Source: Thiobacillus sp. 0-1251
GTDB taxonomy: Bacteria > Pseudomonadota > Gammaproteobacteria > Burkholderiales > Thiobacillaceae
Length of the DNA: 64,000 nucleotides
Reading direction: 5' to 3'
Assembly: GCA_001899305.1 (NCBI GenBank)
Contig: MKWL01000019.1
Coordinates: forward strand, 124,001 to 188,000
Within the stretch, counting starts at the first letter, position 1; the number at the start of each line of letters is the position of its first letter. The notes under the pieces were generated by a model. It worked only from the letters and a program-made list of their open reading frames with translations. It searched no databases and had not been told where the DNA came from. The translations under genes were made by a program, and so were the position numbers. Shown here one piece after another: positions 18,068 to 25,900 of this stretch.

Positions 18068-18994
18068 CTAAGTGGCAATGGTGCCGCGCGAGACACTGAT
18101 CTGAACCGGAAGCTGGCGTAGAAATCGTGCTAACGTGAGGACGCTATATTTAATGCTGAAGCTTTCGATTCCGAAGACATTCGATGTTCCGTTCGCATCC
18201 CGCAATACAATCTCCGAGGAGCCAAGCGGACCTGTTTGCCTATAGGAGCAGTAGGTTGGAAGCCATTCCCAAATTTCGGACTCTGTCACATGGGGAAACT
18301 GTCGCTCGAACAACTTCGAGCTGACGAAATACTCTATCGGCAACTTTCCTTCACGCATGTAGTGAGGATGTTCGCTGATGGACGCAAACGTGACTTCGTC
18401 GCTTTGCTCAACGCATCTCCACAGCGTGCTTGTAATAGTATTACCGAAGTGTTTGGCGATCTCACGGACTTGTGCCAGCGAATTCACGCCTGAAAGCCTG
18501 GCCTCGGAGAACGCTCGGTGCGGAAATAAGAGTCGCCCGGCTCCATAGTTCGCCTCAGCTTCAATCGCTTCATGACTCGCCTGGGACAGCGTTGTCCGAT
18601 CGTCGCCAAGCATATAGTCGTTATGCCAAGGAATAAGGCTGTGCGCCACCTCATGTGACTCATACCAGCGTTTCTTTAGGTCGGGGACGCTGCTGTCGAT
18701 AAGGATGCGCTTGCGATCTGGAATGAAGAGAGCATTCAGGTCGAACCTGCGAACAGCCTCAAGCAGCAATGCGGGGCGCTCAATGACTTGTTTTGCGCCA
18801 ATCTTCAGTTTGTGCACTACTTCGCCAAGAAGATTAGGGTCGTCGGCGCGGTAATAGTGGAGGTCTAAACGAAGCAAGTCGCGTACTTGAGGCAATTCTA
18901 TCTTCCCACCCGAATAGCTTAGATCTCGGTGCACGCGATCAATGCGTTGATCTATATCCTTCGCAGCCCTTGCATCTATGTGGACGTTCTTCAC
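18068..18994 (-). CDS. ImmA/IrrE-family metallopeptidase
   Basis: A 308-residue protein with the zinc-peptidase motif HEVAH (His114, Glu115, His118). A downstream EAEANYGAGRLLFP segment (Glu145/Glu147) supplies the usual third ligand region of ImmA/IrrE proteins. Family members cleave or otherwise inactivate a partner XRE repressor, switching on defence, phage or stress genes. The partner is probably the XRE protein encoded immediately upstream: the stop TAG and this gene's GTG start share one base (TAGTG). It is the last gene of the CopG-GNAT-XRE-ImmA operon, which is divergent from the ubiquitin-like operon. Confidence 0.88.
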   Translation of the reverse strand: MKNVHIDARAAKDIDQRIDRVHRDLSYSGGKIELPQVRDLLRLDLHYYRADDPNLLGEVVHKLKIGAKQVIERPALLLEAVRRFDLNALFIPDRKRILIDSSVPDLKKRWYESHEVAHSLIPWHNDYMLGDDRTTLSQASHEAIEAEANYGAGRLLFPHRAFSEARLSGVNSLAQVREIAKHFGNTITSTLWRCVEQSDEVTFASISEHPHYMREGKLPIEYFVSSKLFERQFPHVTESEIWEWLPTYCSYRQTGPLGSSEIVLRDANGTSNVFGIESFSIKYSVLTLARFLRQLPVQISVSRGTIAT

Positions 18995-19482
18995 TAATCA
19001 CCCGATGGTTTGGACAAGACTTCAACAAGAGCGCGAATCGCTTCGTACTCTTCATTGGATATTGTTTCGGCGCCATTGGAACTAGCCGCGTACCTCACCG
19101 AGCTCTCGTTTGCTGCTAATTGGGAACGATGACCCGCTAATCGGATGAATCGTGCGCGTGAGAAGCCGCAAACATCGGCGAGTTGTGTCACTGTCCTCGG
19201 CTTTGGGTCATAGGCGGAGCATGTCTCAATCGCCTCCAAATCAGTCTCATCAATATCGGCCAACTCAGCAAGCTCAGTTCTTGTCCAGCCATTGTGCTCA
19301 CGGACATAGCGTACTGCCTTGCCAAGTTCCGTTGGGACGCTGGCCAGCACCGAAGGGGTAACAGCTCTTTGCTCCACGTCCTTCTTGAACTGCTCAAGCG
19401 GTGTGCCGCCGGCCCCAACATTGGTGTCTCCACAGAGAGCGAGCTTTTCTTCTAGCCACTCCCGAGTAATCTCGAATTTCAT
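18994..19482 (-). CDS. XRE-family regulator, probable ImmA partner
   Basis: A 162-residue protein. A helix-turn-helix is visible at about 70-125 (VREHNGWTRTELAELADID, then a recognition helix DLEAIE), flanked by an N-terminal segment of about 55 residues with no assignment. It overlaps the upstream GNAT gene by four bases (ATGA) and the downstream ImmA gene by one. The XRE-ImmA pairing is a classic repressor/protease switch. The position of the pair suggests that it controls, or is controlled through, the neighbouring ubiquitin-like operon. Confidence 0.8.
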   Translation of the reverse strand: MKFEITREWLEEKLALCGDTNVGAGGTPLEQFKKDVEQRAVTPSVLASVPTELGKAVRYVREHNGWTRTELAELADIDETDLEAIETCSAYDPKPRTVTQLADVCGFSRARFIRLAGHRSQLAANESSVRYAASSNGAETISNEEYEAIRALVEVLSKPSGD

Positions 19483-20102
19483 GGCTTTCTCCTATTGATG
19501 AACGCATCCGCAGCCTCGGGGGTGAGTTCGTAGTACTTCAAGTTCTCCTTATCAGGGTCCTTGCCCAAGCATGCGAACCCGTGGCATTCGTAGAAGCTCT
19601 CCGCTTGCGGAAGTGCATGCAGCCCGACGCGGCCCTTGAACTCCGCCTCAATGCTAACTTGAACCGCTGCCCGCATTAACAGAGTCCCAATCCCGCTAAA
19701 CCGGGGCCGATCGACGACTCCCCGAAGGTTCCAGGGTGCACTGGCTAAGTACGTCACATATACGAGCGGCCTGCCGGCCTCATTGGGGAGATTAGCAAAG
19801 TGCCCATCCGTCTTCAGCAACATCAATCCTTGTGGCTCACCTTCGCACTCGATAGCAAGCGTCGGACAAGACAGAAGACGAGACGAGCCCGCGACCTTGG
19901 CGAGCCAGGACCAATGGGCATGTTCGAGTCGAGCGAAAGGTCGGCCCTCAGCATTTGCCCGAGCCTCCGCCGCCGCCAGATACGTCAACCAGATATCGTC
20001 TACACGGAGGGCGTAAGCACTATCAATTCGCTCGTGCAGTATGGCTTCTACAAATTCGCCGGTTACGTTGTTGAGTAGTGGGATTCGGTGGCTTGAATTC
20101 AC
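19479..20102 (-). CDS. GNAT-family N-acetyltransferase
   Basis: A 207-residue protein resembling GCN5-related acetyltransferases. A beta-strand VYVTYLASAPWN precedes a GIGTLLMRAAVQVSIE segment (acetyl-CoA-binding loop and helix), and LHALPQAESFYECHGF is typical of the last GNAT motif. Its GTG start overlaps the CopG stop (GTGA), and its stop overlaps the XRE start. Toxin-type GNATs paired with ribbon-helix-helix antitoxins are known, and a CopG-type gene lies directly upstream, so a TacAT-like toxin-antitoxin reading is possible. At 207 residues it is larger than those toxins (about 160-175). The substrate is unknown. Confidence 0.78.
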   Translation of the reverse strand: MNSSHRIPLLNNVTGEFVEAILHERIDSAYALRVDDIWLTYLAAAEARANAEGRPFARLEHAHWSWLAKVAGSSRLLSCPTLAIECEGEPQGLMLLKTDGHFANLPNEAGRPLVYVTYLASAPWNLRGVVDRPRFSGIGTLLMRAAVQVSIEAEFKGRVGLHALPQAESFYECHGFACLGKDPDKENLKYYELTPEAADAFINRRKP

Positions 20103-20311
20103 AAGACGACAAGCTCCTTCTTCTCCTTTGCGATCTCGTCTTCGAAGAACAACTTTTCTCCACCCCTTAGGCGCGCGTTCACCAACTGGTAAAGGCGTAG
20201 CGCCTGACGGAGTAGCGCGGTTTTGCTCATGTCTTTTTCAACACAGAGCTCTTCCAGCGCATTCATTTCCGCTTCTGTTAGGTTCAGCGTCATCGTTTTC
20301 TTGGTACTCAT
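20099..20311 (-). CDS. Ribbon-helix-helix (CopG-type) regulator
   Basis: A 70-residue protein with an N-terminal basic strand (KKTMTLNLTEAEMNALEELC) and two helices, matching the ribbon-helix-helix fold of CopG/Arc DNA-binding proteins. The charged C-terminus could bind a partner. It is the first gene of the minus-strand operon and overlaps the GNAT gene by four bases. Two dyads lie in the 126 bp between it and the divergent ubiquitin-like operon, so it probably represses both directions. An antitoxin role against the GNAT is an alternative. Confidence 0.8.
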   Translation of the reverse strand: MSTKKTMTLNLTEAEMNALEELCVEKDMSKTALLRQALRLYQLVNARLRGGEKLFFEDEIAKEKKELVVL

Positions 20312-20355
20312 GTTGGTGCCAGTTCTCCATCTATTTTTGGATAGTAGATTGTTTG

Positions 20356-20404
20356 GCTAATTTACACAACAAAATATGCTTGTAATTTAGCTAACAGTTA
20401 GCTA
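20356..20404. promoter_or_regulatory. Two overlapping dyads between divergent operons
   Basis: TAGCTAAC-A-GTTAGCTA at 20388-20404 is a perfect 17 bp palindrome. A wider dyad pairs GCTAATTTACA (20356-20366) with TGTAATTTAGC (20381-20391) with one mismatch, sharing the GCTAA-type half-site. They lie 34-82 bp upstream of the modifier gene and 45-93 bp upstream of the CopG-type gene, where an operator for both would be expected. Binding by the ribbon-helix-helix protein is inferred. Confidence 0.6.
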
Positions 20405-20437
20405 TTATTCGATTATCGCAACTGCCAAGGGGCAACC

Positions 20438-20695
20438 ATGACTACCCAAGAATCCGCGAACGTACATCGAGTCATTCCAATCTTTATCGATGACGTGAAG
20501 TACGAATTGTCGGGCGCCAAAGCCTCAGGCGCCCAACTGCGCGCTGTCGTTCCAGTGCCTGCCGACCGCGATCTTTGGCTTGATGTACACGGCCCGAAGG
20601 ACGACATCCTTATTCGGCCGGAACAGGAGTACGAAGTGACTCCCGGTTCTCACTTCTATACCGCACCAAGCACCATAAATCCGGGAGCGCGATGA
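20438..20695 (+). CDS. Multiubiquitin-type ubiquitin-like modifier (single domain)
   Basis: An 85-residue beta-grasp protein. The GAQLRAVVPVPADRDLWLDV core, the HFYTAPSTINPG ending and the overall length match one repeat of the bacterial multiubiquitin domain. The tail is NPGAR, so two residues follow the usual NPG end and may need removal before activation. AAGGGGC precedes the ATG by a few bases. It is the first of three tightly packed genes, with one base separating it from the E2-like gene. It would be activated by the E1-JAB protein and attached to a target or lipid that is not known here. Confidence 0.85.
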   Translation: MTTQESANVHRVIPIFIDDVKYELSGAKASGAQLRAVVPVPADRDLWLDVHGPKDDILIRPEQEYEVTPGSHFYTAPSTINPGAR

Positions 20696-20696
20696 A

Positions 20697-21086
20697 ATGG
20701 ACCTGCCGGCTCGCGACGTCAAATTCCTCAACGAGCGAGGGCTCGATTGGCAACTGGTCCCCGACCCGAAGGGTGCGGCATGCGTACTAGTAAAAGGGTT
20801 CGACGTCGCCGGCGGTGGGTTCAGCCCCGCGGCAACGGATCTAATGATTCGAATTCCACAACAGTACCCAATGACGCCTCTCGACATGTGGTATTGCGAC
20901 CCGCCAGTTCGTCTTGCCTCAACGGGTCAATTCGCCACCGCATCGGAGGTGATTGAGACACATTTGGGGCGGCAGTGGCAACGGTTCTCGCGCCATCTCA
21001 ATGGTGGCTGGCGGCCCGGGCTGGACGGTATGCGGTCGTTCTTCGTATTAATACAGCGCGAACTTCAAGGGATTGGTAAGAGCTAA
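20697..21086 (+). CDS. Prokaryotic E2-like conjugating protein
   Basis: A 129-residue protein matching the prokaryotic E2 family E outline: a beta-meander with YPMTPLDMWYCDPPVRL, then WQRFSRH at 94-100 and WRPG at 105-108. The classical E2 active-site Cys neighbourhood is absent. A lone Cys67 lies in the strand before DPP, and the strongly conserved-looking residues are Ser98, Arg99 and His100. The gene starts one base after the modifier gene and overlaps the E1-JAB gene by one base (TAATG). Transfer through a non-thioester intermediate is possible and would have to be tested. Confidence 0.85.
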   Translation: MDLPARDVKFLNERGLDWQLVPDPKGAACVLVKGFDVAGGGFSPAATDLMIRIPQQYPMTPLDMWYCDPPVRLASTGQFATASEVIETHLGRQWQRFSRHLNGGWRPGLDGMRSFFVLIQRELQGIGKS

Positions 21087-22450
21087 TGGCTGCCAAGATC
21101 ATTCTGCTGGAGCGCCAACTCCATGCATTGCGCAAACTATTGTTCGACCGCCCCGGTGTTGAAGGTGCGGCTTTCTTACTATGCGGTGAGTCACGCACGG
21201 ATCACGCCTTTAAGCTCATCGTCCATGCGGTCGTGCCCATCGCGAGTGAAGACTTCCTTCGCCGCGAGGCCGACGGGCTGAGCATCTCATCCGCCGCGCT
21301 TACGCGTATTGCGAAACTGGCCAGATATGAAGGTCTCAGCATTATCTTTGCCCATTCCCATCCCCAAGGTGTTCCAGAATTCTCCGACCAAGATGACCGA
21401 GAAGAAGAGCGGTTGCTGCCTTTCCTTCAGGCTCGGGTACCCGGCCGCGCACATGGGACGCTGGTGCTGTCAGAGGAAGACATCAGGGGCCGGTTATATG
21501 TGCCTGAGCGGGTTCCCGCAAACGCGATTACAGTCGTCGGCCAGGCCTTCCGCAGTTGGTCGCCGCACACGGTTAGTATGGCCGCACCATTTTTTGATCG
21601 TCAGGTTCGTGCGTTTGGCCCGGATATCCAAGGGTTGCTCACGCGATTGCACGTAGGGATCGTTGGTCTCGGCGGCACAGGGTCGCCACTCGCGGAACAA
21701 TTGTGTCGACTTGGCGTAGGCCACCTCTCGTTATTTGACGGCGATCGGTTAGACGTGACAAATGTTAATCGGGTATATGGATCGACGGTCGGCGACGCCG
21801 GCCGCTTCAAAGTCGAGATTGCCAAGGAACATCTCGACAAGATCGGGCTGGGCACATTGATAGACGTGTATCCTGAACACATTACAGTGGAAGAAACGGC
21901 ACGTGCTGTTCGCGATTGCGACGTGATCTTCGGATGCACAGATAAGGAATTGCCACGTGCGATTCTTATTCAGTTGGCATTGCGATACTGCATTCCGGTT
22001 TTTGACCTCGGTGTGCTGATTGACTCGCGCGATGGAAAGATATCGGGCGTGCACGGTCGAGTGACGACGTTGCTTCCTGGAGAAGCGTGCCTGTTCTGTC
22101 GAGGTCGAATTTCAGCGGAGACTATTCGGGTTGAGGCTTTGTCGGACGAGGACCGGCAGGGCCAAGCACGAGATGGTTATGCACCAGAGCTAGAAGAGCC
22201 GGCGCCAGCGGTAATTTCCTTCACAAGCGCTACTGCTAGCGCTGCCGTGTCTGAACTACTGCATCGCCTAACAGGCTTCATGGGTGCTGAGCGACAATCA
22301 TCTGAGGTGCTGATCTCCTTTGACCAAACCCGGGTCCGAACTAATCGCATCGATCCGAGGGAGCATTGCGTTTGCGGTGATGAGTCGCTATGGGGCCGTG
22401 GAGATACTTACCCATTTCTCGACATGGTATGGGCTACTCGCACCATATGA
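21086..22450 (+). CDS. E1-JAB fusion: ThiF-type activating domain with JAMM peptidase
   Basis: A 454-residue fusion. The N-terminal JAB/Mov34 domain (about 1-160) carries the JAMM zinc motif HSHP with Ser100 and Asp103 (His90, His92; Glu26 as candidate acid). The ThiF/E1 domain (about 165-440) has the nucleotide loop GIVGLGGTGS (191-200), FDGDRLDVTNVNRV for ATP and adenylate contacts, and Cys pairs CLFC and HCVC for structural zinc. One polypeptide could therefore trim the modifier tail or deconjugate it, and also adenylate it. It is the last gene of the plus-strand operon, and its 3' end overlaps the convergent DUF6527 gene by 17 bp. Confidence 0.92.
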   Translation: MAAKIILLERQLHALRKLLFDRPGVEGAAFLLCGESRTDHAFKLIVHAVVPIASEDFLRREADGLSISSAALTRIAKLARYEGLSIIFAHSHPQGVPEFSDQDDREEERLLPFLQARVPGRAHGTLVLSEEDIRGRLYVPERVPANAITVVGQAFRSWSPHTVSMAAPFFDRQVRAFGPDIQGLLTRLHVGIVGLGGTGSPLAEQLCRLGVGHLSLFDGDRLDVTNVNRVYGSTVGDAGRFKVEIAKEHLDKIGLGTLIDVYPEHITVEETARAVRDCDVIFGCTDKELPRAILIQLALRYCIPVFDLGVLIDSRDGKISGVHGRVTTLLPGEACLFCRGRISAETIRVEALSDEDRQGQARDGYAPELEEPAPAVISFTSATASAAVSELLHRLTGFMGAERQSSEVLISFDQTRVRTNRIDPREHCVCGDESLWGRGDTYPFLDMVWATRTI

Positions 22451-22805
22451 CACGTCCGTCGCGCAACCAGAAGTGTGCTCCGCAGGTAGTTGAATCCACC
22501 GAAGGATGCACTGTAAACAAGTTCCTAGATCGCACCTCCACGCGCCACCGCGGCGAGTGGCTCCGCATCATATTCAGCGCAATCTGCTGCTTACACCCGC
22601 AAGGACAGGTAAAGAGCATCCATTTATATCCATGTCCACCGCGCACTAAAGCGGCCACACCGGTCCGCTTTGCTGCCATGGAAGCAGCGGCTCGGTCATC
22701 AAATATCTCGACTACATACCGCTGCTCTTGGCGCAGTGGTTGCCCGCGGACAGCAGTTCCAAACCCGAGGAGCTGAGCCAAGCTTTGCAGTAGTTGACCA
22801 ATCAT
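22434..22805 (-). CDS. DUF6527-family protein, convergent with the E1-JAB gene
   Basis: A 123-residue protein with the DUF6527 pattern: TCPCGC (67-71), a basic central strand, PSVDSTTCGAHFW (Cys108, His111) and a terminal GRVIWCE (Cys122). The Cys/His set implies a zinc site. The family recurs next to bacterial multiubiquitin-E2-E1 operons, and it sits here tail to tail with the E1-JAB gene, with a 17 bp overlap of the coding ends. Its biochemical role is not evident. A ligase-like, protease-like or reader role could be imagined. The exact start is uncertain. Confidence 0.75.
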   Translation of the reverse strand: MIGQLLQSLAQLLGFGTAVRGQPLRQEQRYVVEIFDDRAAASMAAKRTGVAALVRGGHGYKWMLFTCPCGCKQQIALNMMRSHSPRWRVEVRSRNLFTVHPSVDSTTCGAHFWLRDGRVIWCE

Positions 22806-23338
22806 TGAGGTGTGGGCCTTTAATCATTAGGTAAAGCGACGGCATAAACCGTCGGCTCCGACGACATCTGCGTACTACAAGTCTTATCGTGCCACGCCAG
22901 TGCGATGAGCATGCAACATGCGGATCTCTGTGCATTTCGTAATGGCTAATCGATATGCAATAGGCTCCAAGGTAGTAATTGGCAAGCCCCCCACACGGTC
23001 TTGCGCCCAGTTTGGAAAATTCAGAGAAGCCGACAATGGCCAACAATTTACCGCCGTCCGCTTGGCCGACTTTGAGACATTCAAGCCAAGTATGGTGGCT
23101 GGGTGGTTTGCGCTTCCGGCCGGTTGCAGTCCTCCACCGCCTGTATTGCCCGTGAGGAGGCATTTCGCGATCTATGAGAATAAATTTTCAGCCCAACGCG
23201 AAAAATGATCATGAAATGAGAAAACCTACAACACAGCAGGCAGGTTCGCGGAGCGAGTTGATTAAAAATTGATCGGATGTTCAATTTTGTCGTCGATGAA
23301 ATTTGACAGGGGCTGCGTGCACCCTGAAAATTGCGGTC
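22806..23338. other. Gene-poor junction between island and core
   Basis: These 533 bp contain overlapping open frames on both strands (for example 22918-23208 plus and part of 22699-23163 minus), but none has a recognisable family or a good ribosome-binding site. A short palindrome, CGTCGG-CT-CCGACG, lies at 22850-22863 upstream of the DUF6527 gene. The biotin-operon side from about 23,160 is AT-rich. This is the likely right boundary region of the accessory island. No tRNA and no clear attachment repeat was found. Confidence 0.45.
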
Positions 23339-23797
23339 ATGAAAGCCAAACGCGTCATTCCAGCTTCATCTTCCCGCTTCGCCGCGCAGCTGTTCAATTT
23401 CATCACCGTCGTGGTGTTGCTGATTTCGCTGACGGCGCTACTGCTGGGCAAGTTGCTTGCCGGCCACAAGATCGGTTTCCTGCCGTTCGTGCTGTCGTTA
23501 CCGCCGGTCATGATCTGGCTGGGCGCGTCGATTTTCGTCTATGCCAGTATCGCGCACCATCCGAATCCGCGCACGACGCATTACAACAAATGGGCAGGTT
23601 ACCGCTATTACGGCGTAATGGGCAGTCTGGTGGTGTTCGGCCAGCCGCTCTACGGCCTGCTGGGGGGCTGGCAGGGGCTGATGCTGGTGCAGGGAGTCGC
23701 GGTGGTGGTGATCGTGCCGTGGGCGTTGTTTGACATTTACCGGGCCGCGCGTGAGCCGTGGCAGGACATGACCATCGAGGTAGCCATCAATGAATGA
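23339..23797 (+). CDS. Conserved membrane protein upstream of bioB
   Basis: A 152-residue protein with four hydrophobic segments (about 15-37, 42-65, 85-105 and 108-130) and a conserved-looking [20 protein letters not shown] loop. It is probably an inner-membrane protein. The ATG at 23339 is preferred; a TTG at 23303 is in frame. It overlaps bioB by eight bases, so it is the first gene of the biotin operon. The function is unknown, and co-expression with biotin synthesis is inferred from the overlap. Confidence 0.75.
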   Translation: MKAKRVIPASSSRFAAQLFNFITVVVLLISLTALLLGKLLAGHKIGFLPFVLSLPPVMIWLGASIFVYASIAHHPNPRTTHYNKWAGYRYYGVMGSLVVFGQPLYGLLGGWQGLMLVQGVAVVVIVPWALFDIYRAAREPWQDMTIEVAINE

Positions 23798-24743
23798 CAT
23801 GACTCAACCGCCTGCGCGCCTATCCATGGCAGACATCGAGGCGCTGTTTGCCTTGCCGTTTGCCGACCTGATGTATCGGGCGCAAACGGTGCATCGTGGA
23901 AACTTCGACCCCAATCGCGTGCAGTTGTCGACGCTACTATCGATCAAGACCGGCGGCTGTTCCGAGGATTGCGGCTATTGTCCGCAATCGGCACGTTACG
24001 ACGCCGGCGTGGAAAACCAGGGTCTGCTCGATCTCGACGACGTGCTGTCCGCCGCCAGGGCCGCCAAGGCCGCCGGCGCATCGCGCTTCTGCATGGGCGC
24101 GGCTTGGCGTGGCCCCAAGCAGCGCGACCTCGAACCCGTGCTGGACATGGTACGCGAAGTGAAGGCGCTGGGGCTGGAGACCTGCGCCACGCTGGGCATG
24201 CTGAAGGACGGCCAGGCCGAGCAGTTGAAGGAGGCCGGCCTCGACTACTACAACCACAACCTCGACACTGCGCCCGAGTTCTACGGCGAGATCATCACCA
24301 CCCGCGAATACCAGGATCGCCTCGACACGCTGGAGCGCGTGCGCCATGCCGACCTGCATGTCTGCTGCGGCGGCATCGTCGGCATGGGCGAGTCGCGCAC
24401 CCAGCGCGCAGGCCTAATCGCGCAGCTGGCCTCGCTCGATCCGCAGCCCGAATCGGTGCCGATCAACCTGCTGGTCCAGGTCGAAGGCACGCCGCTGGCC
24501 GGCACCGAAGCGCTCGAACCGTTGGAGTTCGTCCGCACGATCGCGGTGGCGCGCATTTCCATGCCGAAGAGCTTCGTGCGCCTGTCGGCCGGTCGCCAGC
24601 AGATGAGCGACGCCGTGCAGGCGCTGTGCTTCCTCGCCGGGGCCAATTCGATCTTCTACGGTGAAAAGCTGCTCACCACCGGCAACCCCGAGTGGGAACG
24701 CGATCAGCGCCTGTTCGATTCGCTGGGCCTGCAGCCGTTGTGA
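23790..24743 (+). CDS. bioB: Biotin synthase
   Basis: A 317-residue radical-SAM enzyme that inserts sulfur into dethiobiotin, the last step of biotin synthesis. The radical-SAM cluster motif is Cys57-x3-Cys61-x2-Cys64 (CSEDCGYC), followed by the TIM-barrel signatures YNHNLDT and GGIVGMGE and by [11 protein letters not shown]. The length is normal. Its TGA overlaps the GTG start of bioF. Confidence 0.97.
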   Translation: MNDMTQPPARLSMADIEALFALPFADLMYRAQTVHRGNFDPNRVQLSTLLSIKTGGCSEDCGYCPQSARYDAGVENQGLLDLDDVLSAARAAKAAGASRFCMGAAWRGPKQRDLEPVLDMVREVKALGLETCATLGMLKDGQAEQLKEAGLDYYNHNLDTAPEFYGEIITTREYQDRLDTLERVRHADLHVCCGGIVGMGESRTQRAGLIAQLASLDPQPESVPINLLVQVEGTPLAGTEALEPLEFVRTIAVARISMPKSFVRLSAGRQQMSDAVQALCFLAGANSIFYGEKLLTTGNPEWERDQRLFDSLGLQPL

Positions 24744-25900
24744 GTTTCGCTGCGCTGACCCGCCTGCGGCAGGGGCTGGCGGCGCTGAGGACCGATCATC
24801 TCGAACGGCGGCGCCTGCTGCTTGACGGCGCACAAGGCGCCCACGTCACGATCAACGGCCAGCATGTCATTTCCTTCTGCAGCAACGATTACCTCGGCCT
24901 TGCCGCCGATCCGGCGTTGATCCGGGCTGCGCATGCCGCGCTCGACCAATGCGGTGTCGGTGCAGGGGCCGCCCATCTCATCACCGGCCATCACCGCCTT
25001 CATCACGACTTCGAGTCTGCCTTTGCCGGTTTCATCGGCAAGCCGGCGGCCCTGTTGTTTTCCACCGGCTACATGGCGAACCTCGCGGTGATCACCGCGT
25101 TGGTCGGCCGCCACGGCGAGCTCTTCGCCGACAGGCTCGACCATGCCTCACTGGTCGACGCAGCGCAGCTGTCCGGTGCGCGTTTCTCCCGCTACCGTCA
25201 CAACGATCTCGCGCAACTTGAATCGCAACTCGCAGACAGTACGGCCCAGGACAAGCTCATTGTCTCCGACCTGGTCTTCAGCATGGATGGCGACTTGGCG
25301 CCGGTCGACGCCCTGCTCGACTTGGCCGAACGTTACGACGCCTGGCTGTATCTCGACGATGCGCACGGTTTCGGCGTGCTGAATCAGGGCCGAGGCGGGC
25401 TGACGGACGCTGCACGTGTAAGTGACCGTGTCATCTACCTGGCCACGTTGGGCAAGGCGGCTGGCGTGTCGGGCGCCGCTGTGGCGGCGCAGCCGGACGT
25501 GATCGAGTGGCTGATCCAGAAGGCGCGTCCCTACATCTACACGACGGCCTCGCCGCCGTTCCTGGCAGCGTGTCTGTTGGAGAGCCTGCGCCAGATCGAA
25601 GCAGGCACAGCGCGGCGTGCACGGCTGAGTGCGCATGTCGCGCAATTGCGTCAAGGACTGGCAGGTTTGAAACGGGGCGTTCTGATGCCCTCGGACACAC
25701 CGATCCAGCCGCTGGTGATCGGTGCGAATGGCGATGCGGTACAGCTGTCGAAAGACCTGCTGCAGCGTGGGCTGATGGTGCCTGCCATCCGCACGCCGAC
25801 GGTTCCCGTCAACACGGCGCGCTTGCGCATTACGCTGTCGGCGTCGCATAGCGCCGACGATGTCGCTCAGCTGGTGGAGGCCCTGCATGCGCTCGACTAA
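24740..25900 (+). CDS. bioF: 8-amino-7-oxononanoate synthase
   Basis: A 386-residue PLP enzyme condensing pimeloyl-ACP with L-alanine. Visible motifs are SNDYLGLA, the GTG-type turn [24 protein letters not shown] and the Schiff-base Lys in [12 protein letters not shown]. The start is taken as GTG 24740, which overlaps the bioB stop (GTGA) and gives the expected N-terminus. The frame is open for 16 codons further upstream inside bioB, which is not credible as coding. The end overlaps bioH. Confidence 0.95.
   Translation: MSFAALTRLRQGLAALRTDHLERRRLLLDGAQGAHVTINGQHVISFCSNDYLGLAADPALIRAAHAALDQCGVGAGAAHLITGHHRLHHDFESAFAGFIGKPAALLFSTGYMANLAVITALVGRHGELFADRLDHASLVDAAQLSGARFSRYRHNDLAQLESQLADSTAQDKLIVSDLVFSMDGDLAPVDALLDLAERYDAWLYLDDAHGFGVLNQGRGGLTDAARVSDRVIYLATLGKAAGVSGAAVAAQPDVIEWLIQKARPYIYTTASPPFLAACLLESLRQIEAGTARRARLSAHVAQLRQGLAGLKRGVLMPSDTPIQPLVIGANGDAVQLSKDLLQRGLMVPAIRTPTVPVNTARLRITLSASHSADDVAQLVEALHALD

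Noticed and set aside
19479-20311. Clear-cut TacAT-type toxin-antitoxin pair
   Set aside because: The gene order fits (CopG-type then GNAT), but the GNAT is longer than those toxins and the pair continues into an XRE-ImmA unit, so the simple assignment was not adopted.
22918-23208. Small plus-strand gene at the island boundary
   Set aside because: No family, no good ribosome-binding site, and an equally long frame exists on the other strand.
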